Source of the DNA: Flavobacterium sp. AG291
GTDB lineage: Bacteria > Bacteroidota > Bacteroidia > Flavobacteriales > Flavobacteriaceae
Assembly (NCBI RefSeq): GCF_003350375.1
Contig: NZ_QQAR01000005.1
Location: 124,001 to 188,000, forward strand
DNA: 64,000 nt
Direction: 5' to 3'
The notes under the pieces were generated by a model. It saw only the letters and a list, made by a program, of their open reading frames with translations, made no database searches and had not been told where the DNA came from. Of the stretch, positions 32,160 through 41,780 are shown one piece after another. The position numbers and the translations under genes were made by a program. Each line of letters opens with the position of its first letter. Positions within the stretch are counted from its first letter, which is position 1.

Positions 32160-32756
32160 ATGAAATACCTGTTCTTCATAATTAGTTTTATCTGTTGGAG
32201 TTGCAATGCACAGGAACTCCCTATTTTATCTAAAACTTCACTTGCTAATTCCGACGATGCAATGGAACACCCTAAAAACGGAAATTATGCGAAAGATCTT
32301 GCAAATTATAGAGATCAATATGTGGGTGTTTGGGAGTACAATCAAAATGGAGTTATATTCCAATTAAAGATCGAGAAATTGGATCAGGCAATCAATAAAA
32401 TTGAATATAATGGAGAGGTTTCAAATTATAATTACACTGATGTATTAACTTTAAAATATAAGCTTGTTAAAAACGGTGTTGTACTAAATGATAATCTTAA
32501 TACTAATTTATTTGATCAAATGAATGGATGGGGCATTAAACAAGTTAACAGGGAGCTTTATGGCCGAATACTTGATTACACCCGGAATGTAATGGGTTCA
32601 TACACCATTAACAAACAATTTGGCAGTTCTAATACAATTATATTTAACCTTATCCTTGGAAATTACACAATACAAAATCCATCTTCATATTATCAGGATG
32701 GGCAACCGTTATTCAGTATTCCTACGGGAGGTATTGAAATGACAAAAATAAACTAA
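32160..32756 (+). CDS. Secreted hypothetical protein, DUF6705-like
   Basis: A 198-residue protein with a signal that ends in a possible lipobox (WSCNAQ). The middle has NYRDQYVGVWEYNQNGVIFQ and TLKYKLVKNGVVLND, the end IFNLILGNYTIQ and PTGGIEMTKIN. This fits the small secreted family I know as DUF6705 in Flavobacterium, though I cannot confirm it here. Probably periplasmic. It diverges from porZ and is followed by a strong terminator shared with gdhA. Confidence 0.65.
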   Translation: MKYLFFIISFICWSCNAQELPILSKTSLANSDDAMEHPKNGNYAKDLANYRDQYVGVWEYNQNGVIFQLKIEKLDQAINKIEYNGEVSNYNYTDVLTLKYKLVKNGVVLNDNLNTNLFDQMNGWGIKQVNRELYGRILDYTRNVMGSYTINKQFGSSNTIIFNLILGNYTIQNPSSYYQDGQPLFSIPTGGIEMTKIN

Positions 32757-32757
32757 C

Positions 32758-32790
32758 GAAAAGCCCCATCTTCACGGATGGGGCTTTCGC
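32758..32790. terminator. Bidirectional terminator between the gene at 32160 and gdhA
   Basis: AAAGCCCCATC and GATGGGGCTTT stem with flanking A and T runs. Confidence 0.85.
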
Positions 32791-32809
32791 TTTTATGTCG
32801 TTATGATAC

Positions 32810-34162
<1,353 letters not shown>

Positions 34163-34442
34163 TTAGTGTTTAAGAAAACGTTTTCGTAATTTCGGCAAAT
34201 ATACATTTTTATTCAAACGACCTTTTTTACACCCTGTGTTTTTTTAACACATCGCAAAATGCTTTTGTGATAGTTAAACAGCAACAGCATAACAAAAATG
34301 CGGATAACACCCTTGGAAATCTTACAGTGTTACTATGTAAATCTGCAAAAAAATCTCCAAATAAGCGTTATCCGCGTTGATAAATAAATATTAATTATTT
34401 AGGTACTGGCTGCTACTGCAAACTGCTACTGAATACTGATTA

Positions 34443-35588
34443 CTAGCTAAATGCCTGCTCAATATCGTTTATCAGGTCATCGGCATCTTCAATACCTACA
34501 CTAAGGCGAACAAGATCGTCGGTTATGCCTATCTCTTTACGTTTCGGTTCAGGTATTGAAGCGTGCGTCATCAATGCCGGGTGGTTAGCCAAAGACTCAA
34601 CACCTCCCAATGACTCTGCCAGCGTAAACACCTTCAGGTCTTCCAGGAATTTTATGGCATCTGCCTTAGCTCCGCTTTTAAATGTAAATGATACCATTCC
34701 GCCAAACTGACCACTCATTTGCTTTTTAGCAATATCATGATTAGGGTGGTTCTCAAGACCCGGATAGTACACTTTTGCTACTTTAGGATGTTTTGCAAGA
34801 TATTCGGCAACTTTTTGTCCGTTTTCGCTATGGCGTTGTACCCTCAGGTGAAGCGTTTTTATACCTCTCAGTACCAGATACGAATCCTGCGGACCAAGGG
34901 TTGCCCCAGTAGCAAACTGCAGGAAGTGCATTTTGTCGCCCAACTCGGCATCTTTAATAATAAGTGCACCTGCAATAACGTCGCTGTGCCCGCCAAGGTA
35001 TTTGGTAGCGGAGTGCATTACAATGTCGGCACCCAAATCGATAGGGCGCTGCAAGTATGGCGTTGCAAAAGTATTATCTACGGCAAAAAGTATGTTTTTA
35101 GCCTTAGTGATCTTAGCAATAGCAGCAATATCAACCACCTTCATTAATGGGTTTGTAGGTGTTTCAACCCAAACCAGTTTAGTGTTTTCGTTGATAAGCG
35201 ACTGAAATTTATCAAGGTCATTCATATCCACAAAGTGGAATTTAATACCCATATCCTGATAAATGCGGGTAAACATACGGTATGTACCTCCGTAAAGGTC
35301 ATCCATCGCTATAACCTCATCGTTTGGTTTAAGCAATTTCATTACACAATCTGTAGCAGCAAGTCCTGAAGAAAAAGCAAGACCGCGTGCTCCATTTTCT
35401 ATGCTTGCCAGGGCATTCTCTAATGCTGTACGTGTAGGATTGGCACCACGGCTGTACTCATAACCGTTAATCAGTACTCCCGGACTCTTTTGTGCAAAAG
35501 TAGAAGTCTGGAAAACAGGCGGCATTACTGCCCCTGTATGCTCTTCATGGTGCTGTCCTCCGTGGATGGCTTTAGTGTTAAATTTCAT
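34443..35588 (-). CDS. Cystathionine gamma-synthase / gamma-lyase family PLP enzyme
   Basis: A 381-residue fold-type I PLP enzyme of trans-sulfuration. PLP-Lys is in MHSATKYLGGHSD near residue 196. Other marks are YEYSRGANPTRTALENALA, LAFSSGLAATDCVM, WVETPTNPLMKVVDI and the C-terminal LAESLGGVESLANHPALMTHASIP. Synthase and lyase are closely similar, so the reaction direction (cystathionine synthesis from activated homoserine, or its cleavage to Cys) cannot be fixed by eye. Cytosolic homotetramer. Stand-alone gene. Confidence 0.9.
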   Translation of the reverse strand: MKFNTKAIHGGQHHEEHTGAVMPPVFQTSTFAQKSPGVLINGYEYSRGANPTRTALENALASIENGARGLAFSSGLAATDCVMKLLKPNDEVIAMDDLYGGTYRMFTRIYQDMGIKFHFVDMNDLDKFQSLINENTKLVWVETPTNPLMKVVDIAAIAKITKAKNILFAVDNTFATPYLQRPIDLGADIVMHSATKYLGGHSDVIAGALIIKDAELGDKMHFLQFATGATLGPQDSYLVLRGIKTLHLRVQRHSENGQKVAEYLAKHPKVAKVYYPGLENHPNHDIAKKQMSGQFGGMVSFTFKSGAKADAIKFLEDLKVFTLAESLGGVESLANHPALMTHASIPEPKRKEIGITDDLVRLSVGIEDADDLINDIEQAFS

Positions 35589-35691
35589 ATAATCGTGTGT
35601 TTGTTGTCAATAATTTTGAGCAAATTTACTCTAATTTGTTATTCCTGCCCATTCGCAAACTGTGTTTTGCACAACTATAACACTCTAAGCC

Positions 35692-36498
35692 ATGAAACAA
35701 ATCACCATTATTGCCCTTGCTTTACTGCTGTTTACAGCCTGTAAAAAAGAAACCGAAAAAACCGAAGAAACTAACATTACAGTTCTCGATTCAGCATCAG
35801 CCCCAAAAGATGCTATTGCCTTTGCTCCAAAAAAATACAGTAAAGAATCTAAACTGGGTTGCCGCGACACGCTGTGTACTTATGTGCGCATTACTGTGCC
35901 CGAAGCATCAGGCATACAGGTAGTAAGCGACAGTATCAATAACAAGCTGTTTCATGTTGCACGAAGCATTGTTTACTTTGGCGAAAAGCCAACGAAAGCC
36001 AAGAGCTATCAGGAACTGATGGATTCTTTTATTGCTTCGTATGAAGAACTCCGGAAAGATTTTTCGGAAAGTTTTCCGTGGGAATCTAAAGTAAAAGCTA
36101 CTGTAGATTATCAAAGTGACAGCATTATCAATATAAAAGTAAACAGCTATATGTTTACCGGTGGCGCTCATGGTTACGAAGGTAACCGCTCGCTTATATT
36201 TAATGCCAAAACAGGCCGCAGCCTTACCTACGACAATATCTTTAAAGACAAAAAAGCTTTTACGGCATTTGCCGAAAAGAAATTCCGTGCCAAGTATAAA
36301 ATCCCTGCCGGAAAGTCTATCAATATCACAGGACTGATGTTTGAGAATGATAAATTTATCTTACCTCAAAATATCTTCTTTACCAAGGAAGGACTGCAAC
36401 TGTTTTACAATCCTTATGAAGTAGGTTCTTTTGCCGATGGTGCTAAAGAAATTCTTATTCCATACAGCGAAGCCGATGCATTCTTGAAAATTAAGTAA
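35692..36498 (+). CDS. Lipoprotein with DUF4163/DUF3298 domains
   Basis: A 268-residue lipoprotein (signal MKQITIIALALLLFTACKKE, lipid Cys in FTAC). A DUF4163-like region follows with a CRDTLCTYVRITVPEAS strand, then the DUF3298 part: VNSYMFTGGAHGYEGNRSLIFNAKTGRSLTYDNIFKDK, ending GLQLFYNPYEVGSFADGAKEILIPYSEADAFL. This two-domain layout also forms the sensor part of RsiV-type anti-sigma factors, but here there is no membrane helix or ASD. An outer-membrane lipoprotein of unknown function is the safest call. Confidence 0.85.
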   Translation: MKQITIIALALLLFTACKKETEKTEETNITVLDSASAPKDAIAFAPKKYSKESKLGCRDTLCTYVRITVPEASGIQVVSDSINNKLFHVARSIVYFGEKPTKAKSYQELMDSFIASYEELRKDFSESFPWESKVKATVDYQSDSIINIKVNSYMFTGGAHGYEGNRSLIFNAKTGRSLTYDNIFKDKKAFTAFAEKKFRAKYKIPAGKSINITGLMFENDKFILPQNIFFTKEGLQLFYNPYEVGSFADGAKEILIPYSEADAFLKIK

Positions 36499-36519
36499 AG
36501 TTGATTTGCCAAATAAGCC

Positions 36520-36592
36520 TCACCCCCAACCCCTCTCCACACGAGCGATAGCGAACTGGCGTAGCAAAGGAGAGGGGTCGGGGTGAGGCCAA
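36520..36592. repeat. GCCTCACCCCCAACCCCTCTCC inverted repeat with insert
   Basis: The left arm GCCTCACCCCCAACCCCTC and right arm GAGAGGGGTCGGGGTGAGGC enclose ACGAGCGATAGCGAACTGGC. Confidence 0.8.
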
Positions 36593-36596
36593 ACAA

Positions 36597-36624
36597 AAAA
36601 AGGCTCCCAATGGGAGCCTTTACT
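36597..36624. terminator. Terminator
   Basis: AAAGGCTCCCA paired with TGGGAGCCTTT and flanking A/T runs, between the convergent genes at 35692 and 36663. Confidence 0.8.
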
Positions 36625-36662
36625 TTATAATAGTATAACTTTCAAACATTATAACCAATAGG

Positions 36663-37433
36663 TTAATCTCTGCTTGATAGTTTAGCGAATAGTCTTAAGA
36701 ACTCAACATATAACCATACAAGAGTAACCATAAGCCCCATAGCTCCAAACCACTCCATGTATTTTGGCAGACGCTGTTGTGCGCTTTTCTCGATAAGATC
36801 AAAATCAAGGAAAAGGTTAAGTGCAGCAATAATAATTACAAACACACTAATACCAATACTCATAAGAGAGTTATTTTGGATTGAGTGGATTGGCATAAAA
36901 CCAAAGAAACTCATTATCCACGAAATCAGGTAATAGGTAGCAATTGCCAGCGTAGCGGCAATTACAATTGATTTAAACTGCTCAGTTACTTTAACAATAC
37001 GGAATCTATATAAACCGAAACATACTATAAACGTTACAAAAGTTGCAATTACTGCCTGTATAGCAACGCCTGGGTAAGCCGCATTTATAATAAGCGTAAT
37101 ACCTCCTATGAATAAACCTTCAAATAAAGCATAAGCCGGTGCAAGATAGCGTGATGTAGCCGGCTTAAAGCTTGCTACAAGCACCGATACAAAACCAAGA
37201 ACAGCACCCGCAATAGCAAGAGGCAGCGGATTAGACCCATTAACCGCCATATACCATACGGTAAATGCACCCGTTAGCAACAACAGTAAAAGGATAAAAC
37301 TCTTGTTTACCGCTCCGTTTACCGTCATGGTGTTATTGTAATCAACAAGTACATTACCTTCAGCATCATAAATAGTGTCTGCCTTTGCAAATGACTTATT
37401 ACTTAAAAAAGGATTTTTCGATTTGAATTCCAT
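36663..37433 (-). CDS. Bax inhibitor-1 / YccA family membrane protein
   Basis: A 256-residue protein. The N-terminal cytosolic stretch SKNPFLSNKSFAKADT is followed by seven hydrophobic segments, with ALFEGLFIGGITLIINAAYPGVAIQAVIATFVTF in the middle and the charged LFLDFDLIEKSAQQRLPKYMEWFGAMGLMVTLVWLYVEFLRLFA ending. The Asp pair of the last segments matches the pH/Ca-sensing site of the TMBIM fold. Inner membrane. Probable calcium leak channel by family analogy; physiological role in bacteria unclear. Confidence 0.9.
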   Translation of the reverse strand: MEFKSKNPFLSNKSFAKADTIYDAEGNVLVDYNNTMTVNGAVNKSFILLLLLLTGAFTVWYMAVNGSNPLPLAIAGAVLGFVSVLVASFKPATSRYLAPAYALFEGLFIGGITLIINAAYPGVAIQAVIATFVTFIVCFGLYRFRIVKVTEQFKSIVIAATLAIATYYLISWIMSFFGFMPIHSIQNNSLMSIGISVFVIIIAALNLFLDFDLIEKSAQQRLPKYMEWFGAMGLMVTLVWLYVEFLRLFAKLSSRD

Positions 37434-37472
37434 TGTGTTTTTTGTTTAGTAGTCCAAATATATAAAAAAAAT

Positions 37473-37568
37473 TGTTGTCGGTTGTCAGTTGTTGGTTGCC
37501 GGAAAACATCAACCATAATCTGTGCCAGAAAACTATCTGACAACCATCAACCGACAACTAACAACCAC
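37473..37568. repeat. GTTGTCGGTTGTCAGTTG inverted repeat
   Basis: The left arm (37473-37500) and right arm (37540-37566, CAACCATCAACCGACAACTA) are inverted. The same family lies at 47300-47371 and as fragments near 7709 and 9176. Confidence 0.75.
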
Positions 37569-38024
37569 TTACACCAGTTTTTTCAGCCTGAGTATCATTC
37601 CCAGGTGAATTCCCTCATGGTAGTTGTTAAAAGCTATAGCGTCTTCAATAGTATCAAGGCCAAAACCAAGTTCACTCTTTCTCGCGTTATATGTGGTAAA
37701 GATTCCGTTTCGGTAATCTTCCTCCGTTTTTTGTATGGTAGAGAACAGCAGTGCTTTCATTTCATCAACCTCCGCCTGTGTTACATCGCGTTCCGGTTTT
37801 GTTCCACGCATGTACATAGCTACAAGCTCGTCGCTAAGTGTAGTAGACAGTCCTGCACCCTTATACACCAGTATTTGCTGTGAAACCATAATATGTCCTA
37901 TGTGCCACATCAGGTTATTGTTCCATCCGTCAGGAATTTTATTAAGCTGCTCAAGGGTATAATTATCCAGCAGTCGTGCGTAAATCTCTCTGCTGGTGCG
38001 TGTAATTTTAAATTCTGCTTCCAT
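37569..38024 (-). CDS. DinB family protein
   Basis: A 151-residue four-helix-bundle protein. The DinB/YfiT pattern is read from LDNYTLEQLNKIPDGWNNNLMWHIGHIMVSQQ (first metal-binding His near residue 43) and the C-terminal FNNYHEGIHLGMILRLKK with the second His pair. Members include metal-dependent bacillithiol/mycothiol transferases and maleylpyruvate isomerases; no substrate can be given. Cytosolic. Confidence 0.85.
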   Translation of the reverse strand: MEAEFKITRTSREIYARLLDNYTLEQLNKIPDGWNNNLMWHIGHIMVSQQILVYKGAGLSTTLSDELVAMYMRGTKPERDVTQAEVDEMKALLFSTIQKTEEDYRNGIFTTYNARKSELGFGLDTIEDAIAFNNYHEGIHLGMILRLKKLV

Positions 38025-38099
38025 TGTAGTTTGTTGTTTATTGGGATACGAATTTATGGAAAGAAATGAGAACGGTGAAAATATACCAACCTGAAATTT

Positions 38100-38107
38100 T
38101 ACATTTG
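38100..38107 (+). promoter_or_regulatory. -7 box immediately before arsC
   Basis: TACATTTG is a TAnnTTTG match ending only 4 bases before the ATG at 38112, so the message could start at or next to the start codon. Confidence 0.4.
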
Positions 38108-38111
38108 CAGT

Positions 38112-38462
38112 ATGAAAGCAATATTTTACCTTAAGACCTGCGACACCTGCAGAAAGATCATAAAATCACTTCCAAACATTGAGGGCTTTACGCTTCGCGA
38201 AATAAAAACGGAGCCTATTACTGTAAAAGAACTGGAAGAAATGCATCGCCTTGCCGGCAGTTATGAGGCACTCTTTAGCCGTAAGGCAACGCTTTACAAA
38301 GAGCGTGGCATGAAAGACATGACGCTTAACGAAGATGATTACAAAACATACATACTGGAACATTATACTTTTTTGAGTCGCCCTGTTATTATAGATGGCG
38401 ATAAAATATTTGTAGGCAACAGCAAGGCCGTTGTCGCAGAAGCCATAGCACACCTGAGCTAA
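38112..38462 (+). CDS. ArsC/Spx-family protein
   Basis: A 116-residue thioredoxin-like protein. CDTCRK at residues 10-15 provides the active-site Cys. Then LREIKTEPITVKELEEMHRL and the RPVIIDGDKIFVGNSK ending with the conserved RP..I. The CxxC (CDTC) start is closer to YffB/Spx-like proteins than to classical arsenate reductase. Arsenate reduction is therefore uncertain. It shares one base with the start of the EamA transporter gene (TAATG), so they are coupled. Confidence 0.85.
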   Translation: MKAIFYLKTCDTCRKIIKSLPNIEGFTLREIKTEPITVKELEEMHRLAGSYEALFSRKATLYKERGMKDMTLNEDDYKTYILEHYTFLSRPVIIDGDKIFVGNSKAVVAEAIAHLS

Positions 38463-39361
38463 TGGGCAAACGCAACCTCGCCCTGATAGCTGCTACGGTA
38501 GTATCTGTCATTTACGGAGTTACTTTTACCATTGCTAAAGACGTTATGCCTGCCTATGTAAAACCTTTTGGTTTCATTGTGTTGCGCGTTGGCGGTTCGG
38601 CAGTGCTGTTTTGGTTATGCTCCCTGTTTGTTGATAAAGAAAAAATAGACCTTAAAGATTTCCCGCGCATTGTTGCTGCGGCCTTCTTTGGTGTGGCCTT
38701 TAATATGCTTACATTTTTTGAAGGTTTGAGCCTTACCTCGCCTATTATGGCATCGGTACTGATGGTTACTACCCCAATGATAGTATTGGTCCTCTCGGCA
38801 ATTATTATGAAAGAAAAGATACTGGGCAAAAAAGCGCTGGGTATTTTTCTTGGACTGGGCGGAACCGTACTGCTAATACTTTACGGAAAGTCTGTTGGCA
38901 ATGCCGATAATGCCCTTTGGGGTAATTTTTTGGTATTCGTCAACGCTATATCATATGGCTTGTACCTCATTATTGTGAAGAAACTAATGGACAAATACGA
39001 TCCCTTTGCTTTTGTAAAATGGATATACCTCTTTGGATTCTTTATGGTACTCCCATTTGGTTATCAGCAACTGGCTGAGGTAAACCTTCCGGGATTACCA
39101 TTTCATATTGGCGTTAAAGTAGCTTTTGTAGTTATTTTTTCTACTTTCCTGACGTATCTGCTCAACCTGCTTTCGATGAAAGAACTAAAGCCCACCACCG
39201 TTGCGGTATTTATTTACCTGCAGCCGTTTTTTGCAACAGTATTTGCCATAGGATTGGGTAAAGATGAGCTTAGTATCGTAAAACTGCTTTCGGCTTTACT
39301 GATATTTGTGGGAGTGTACCTGGTTACCATGACCGGGAGGAAAGTGAGCAGTGGTCAGTAA
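38462..39361 (+). CDS. EamA/DMT-superfamily transporter
   Basis: A 299-residue inner-membrane protein of ten hydrophobic segments in two EamA repeats, the first ending ALGIFLGLGGTVLLILYGK and the second ending LLSALLIFVGVYLVTMTGRK. The conserved Pro-Thr/TTVAVFIYLQPFFATVFA motif is near residue 240. Substrate unknown; the family exports metabolites such as amino acids. Directly coupled to the ArsC-like gene. Confidence 0.9.
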   Translation: MGKRNLALIAATVVSVIYGVTFTIAKDVMPAYVKPFGFIVLRVGGSAVLFWLCSLFVDKEKIDLKDFPRIVAAAFFGVAFNMLTFFEGLSLTSPIMASVLMVTTPMIVLVLSAIIMKEKILGKKALGIFLGLGGTVLLILYGKSVGNADNALWGNFLVFVNAISYGLYLIIVKKLMDKYDPFAFVKWIYLFGFFMVLPFGYQQLAEVNLPGLPFHIGVKVAFVVIFSTFLTYLLNLLSMKELKPTTVAVFIYLQPFFATVFAIGLGKDELSIVKLLSALLIFVGVYLVTMTGRKVSSGQ

Positions 39362-39385
39362 TCAGTTTTCAGTCTCAGTTTTCAT

Positions 39386-39480
39386 TTAACCACAATGGGC
39401 ACAATCCCGACAGCTATCGGGAGCACTAAGAACAGAACACTTTGTGAACTTGGTGCCTGCTTTGCGGTCTTTGTGGTTAA
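39386..39480. repeat. TTTAACCACAA...TTTGTGGTTAAA inverted repeat
   Basis: Left arm from TTTAACCACAATGGGC, right arm CTTTGTGGTTAAA, with CCCGACAGCTATCGGG inserted. Relatives at 43754-43888 and 54809-54920. Confidence 0.75.
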
Positions 39481-39485
39481 ACTGC

Positions 39486-39989
39486 TTACTGAACACTATT
39501 ATTCACAAACCATTCCTTCAAAGTTGGAAAAATCATGTTTGAAACCTTAAGTATAGGGTTAAAGAACATCGATTTATCCAATGTTTCCTGTGAAGCGAAT
39601 GTATTATTGAAGTTGATTTTTACAAATAGGGTAAGCACTACGCTTACTACCAATATCATTCGCAGCAAACCAAAGAATGCTCCAAGTATACGGTTCATAA
39701 GGCCAAGTCCGGAGAAATCGGCAATTTTGGTAAGCACTTTTGCCAGCAATGTGATACCCACAACCACAGCAATAAATGTTATTATGAATGCCGTAATAGC
39801 TGCTGTTTTAGGATCTTCGGGAAGGCTGCCATCGAGATAGTGCCCCACAGCACCCGAGAATTTAATGGCAACATAAATCCCTAAAAGCAGTGAAACCAGT
39901 GATGCCAACTCAACAAACAGGCCTTTGCGAAGCCCATTGATAACACCCCAAACCAAAAAACAGAACAGTATAATATCTAAAAAAGTCAT
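39486..39989 (-). CDS. CvpA family membrane protein
   Basis: A 167-residue protein with four membrane segments. DIILFCFLVWGVINGLRKGL (Gly-rich turn after the first helix) and the SGLGLMNRILGAFFGLLRMILVVSVVLTL pair fit the CvpA/colicin-V-production family. Role unclear; the family affects envelope or biofilm traits. It has its own short leader and no evident operon partner. Confidence 0.85.
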   Translation of the reverse strand: MTFLDIILFCFLVWGVINGLRKGLFVELASLVSLLLGIYVAIKFSGAVGHYLDGSLPEDPKTAAITAFIITFIAVVVGITLLAKVLTKIADFSGLGLMNRILGAFFGLLRMILVVSVVLTLFVKINFNNTFASQETLDKSMFFNPILKVSNMIFPTLKEWFVNNSVQ

Positions 39990-40052
39990 ATGGCAAAGGT
40001 AAGCCCTGCTGCACAGAAACGAAAGGCAGATGCTGATTAAATTTCAAGTCAC

Positions 40053-40060
40053 TATCTTTG
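40053..40060 (+). promoter_or_regulatory. -7 box of the gene at 40079
   Basis: TATCTTTG, 18 bases before the ATG; no clear TTTG at -33. Confidence 0.4.
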
Positions 40061-40078
40061 CGGCTTTAAAACACTATA

Positions 40079-40435
40079 ATGTCAAGAGACGAACAACTAA
40101 AACAGCGCTGGGAACAGCTTGTCACTATATTATCCGACCGATTTGCCGATGGCGATACCCTTGACCTTGATGCCATAATTTACCTTATTGGTGTTCAGGA
40201 GTTGGGTCAGTTTAACCGAAAATTTAAAAAAGACGAAAAAGTAAACCTTATGCATATTGCTATTTGCCGTTTGCTGGAGCCTTTTGGCTATTACGAATTT
40301 GCCTTTTTTGATGAAGACGGCTGGCCCCATTATACGGTTAAGGAAGAATTGCCATCGCTAAAAGCCGGAGAGCAAAGCATACTTATGAAAGGTGCGATAG
40401 TAGACTATTTCCTGGAAAAAGGGCTTATAGCATAA
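40079..40435 (+). CDS. Conserved hypothetical protein
   Basis: A 118-residue cytosolic protein, MSRDEQLKQRWEQLVTILSD, helical in its first half (LDAIIYLIGVQELGQFNRKFKKDEKVNLMHIAICRLL) and then YYEFAFFDEDGWPHYTVKEEL, ending in GAIVDYFLEKGLI. I know similar proteins only as uncharacterised Bacteroidetes genes. A strong terminator follows, shared with the first small RNA on the other strand. Confidence 0.78.
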   Translation: MSRDEQLKQRWEQLVTILSDRFADGDTLDLDAIIYLIGVQELGQFNRKFKKDEKVNLMHIAICRLLEPFGYYEFAFFDEDGWPHYTVKEELPSLKAGEQSILMKGAIVDYFLEKGLIA

Positions 40436-40452
40436 GTGCCTGGAAAACTAAA

Positions 40453-40480
40453 AAAAGCCCCCGCAATAGCGGGGGCTTTT
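40453..40480. terminator. Bidirectional terminator (gene at 40079 and small RNA copy 1)
   Basis: AAAAGCCCCCGC, four bases, GCGGGGGCTTTT. Confidence 0.85.
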
Positions 40481-40579
40481 CGTTGGAAAAAACTACATAT
40501 TTGTGGGGGCAAAAATATGTGTGCCCGTTTTTACACAGGACTTAAATAGGGACGTAAATCCCTATACTTAAACTTAAAC
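40453..40579 (-). ncRNA. Small RNA family, copy 1
   Basis: Read on the - strand: a TTTACCTCAT element (40620-40629), exactly 27 bases, a -7-like TAGCTTTA (40585-40592), then a transcript of about 125 nt. Its hairpin ACATATTT..TG-CCCCCA-CAAATATGT (40495-40520) shows the C-rich loop, and it ends at the GCCCCC hairpin terminator (40453-40480). It has the weakest -7 box of the seven well-aligned copies. Confidence 0.55.
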
Positions 40580-40674
40580 CATGATAAAGCTACCGGAAAT
40601 AAATATGCCTGCATAATTAATGAGGTAAAGGCAGGCATTATGCAGGTAAACTGCTTTTTTTTTGACTAAAAGGC

Positions 40675-40798
40675 ATTAAAAAACCGGTGCAGTAAGCCCA
40701 CCGGTTTTTCTTTTGTAAAATCCGGCATCCCTACCGGACACCTGCCGAAGCAGGATTTTCCCAACCAACCAATTAATCAAACCTCTAAAGGCTTAATC
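40675..40798 (-). ncRNA. Small RNA family, copy 2 (variant without CCCCCA loop)
   Basis: TTAACCTCAA (40839-40848), 27 bases, TAAGTTTG (40804-40811). The body holds ATTAATTGGTTGGTTGGG, CCTGC/GCAGG and CCGG/CCGG hairpins and a strong terminator AACCGGTG...CACCGGTTTTTT (40676-40704). The C-rich loop is absent. Confidence 0.5.
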
Positions 40799-40914
40799 TG
40801 TACCAAACTTACGGCGGGAATTGATAGAATAAAAATTTTTGAGGTTAAGATTATCGTTTCATCGGTAAATGAACCATATATCGACGAATGACATAGTAAA
40901 ACGATACTTTTTTA

Positions 40915-41032
40915 TGAAAAAAACCTGAGGGTGGTTCCTCAGGTTTACGAATTGTGTTTAGCAAGTACCTGAAAATAGCCTTAACAAAATAACTACCGTG
41001 GGGGATCGGTATATCTTAACTATCACAGGATT
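40915..41032 (-). ncRNA. Small RNA family, copy 3
   Basis: TTTACCGCAT (41073-41082), 27 bases, TATGTTTG (41038-41045). Hairpin ACCG-ATCCCCCA-CGGT (40995-41010). Terminator AAACCTGAGG...CCTCAGGTTTTTTT (40917-40946). Confidence 0.6.
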
Positions 41033-41142
41033 TAAAGCAAACATACAAGCGATATAATTGCTAAAAAATTTTATGCGGTAAAACAGTCAAAAATGTAGGT
41101 TAACCGTAGAAATATCAAGGTTTTGTACGTATTTTCAGGTAA

Positions 41143-41269
41143 TAAAAAATCCTGAGCTGGTTACTCAGGATTTTTTATAATAGCTTATTTGTGGGGGCAA
41201 ATAGCGCTTTGTAAAAATAAACCTGCCGCGCTAACGGCAGGCCATAAACCAATCAACCAATCTTAAATC
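41143..41269 (-). ncRNA. Small RNA family, copy 4
   Basis: TTTACCTCAT (41310-41319), 27 bases, TACGTTTG (41275-41282). The 5' part carries TTTAAGATTGGTTGATTGG, then CCTGCCG/CGGCAGG, then hairpin TATTTG-CCCCCA-CAAATA (41186-41203) and terminator ATCCTGAG...CTCAGGATTTTTT (41144-41176). Its terminator loop is the inverse (TAACCAG) of that in copies 5, 8 and 9. Confidence 0.7.
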
Positions 41270-41373
41270 CATAACAAACGTACGGCGGGTTTTACTATTA
41301 AAAAATTTTATGAGGTAAAGGGTAAAAATGTGTCGGTTAACTCAACAAATGAACGAAGTTTGACATCAATAAA

Positions 41374-41503
41374 TAAAAAATCCTGAGTAACCAGCTCAGG
41401 ATTTTTTATAATAGCTTATTTGTGGGGGCAAATAGCTGTTTTGTAAAATTTGTGCCTGCTGCGGGGGAACAGCAATGCGTAAACCAATCAACCAATCTAA
41501 ATC
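41374..41503 (-). ncRNA. Small RNA family, copy 5
   Basis: TTTACCTCAT (41544-41553), 27 bases, TACGTTTG (41509-41516). Two C-rich hairpins: TGCTG-TTCCCCCG-CAGCA (41457-41474) and TATTTG-CCCCCA-CAAATA (41417-41434). The terminator ATCCTGAG-CTGGTTA-CTCAGGAT is at 41375-41407. The upstream block GTCGGTTAA/TTAACCGACACAT is shared with copies 4, 8 and 9. Confidence 0.7.
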
Positions 41504-41599
41504 TGAGACAAACGTACGACAGGTTTTACTATTAAAAAATTTTATGAGGTAAAGGGTGAAAATGTGTCGGTTAATAATGTTTCTGGTTGAAACTTTTAG

Positions 41600-41679
41600 G
41601 GTTATTGTTTTGTGAAGATCACAAAACAAGCCTGACCGTGGGGGCGGTGCAGGACTTTTCTCTTTAAACAAACATAACC
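41600..41679 (-). ncRNA. Small RNA family, copy 6 (diverged)
   Basis: CCTG.ACCG-CCCCCA-CGGTCAGG (41631-41653) keeps the loop with a longer stem, and a TTGTTTTGTG/CACAAAACAA hairpin follows (41606-41630) without a good U-run. Boxes TATGTTTG (41669-41676) and TGTGTTTG (41685-41692) are possible -7 sites, but the TTTACCTCAT element is not recognisable. Confidence 0.4.
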
Positions 41680-41780
41680 CATTACAAACACAGTTATGAA
41701 GATAACATACTATATCTGTTTTAAAAAAAAGACTGTAAATGTGTCTGTCAAAAGCAACTTTTAATCGACAAAAGGAAATT

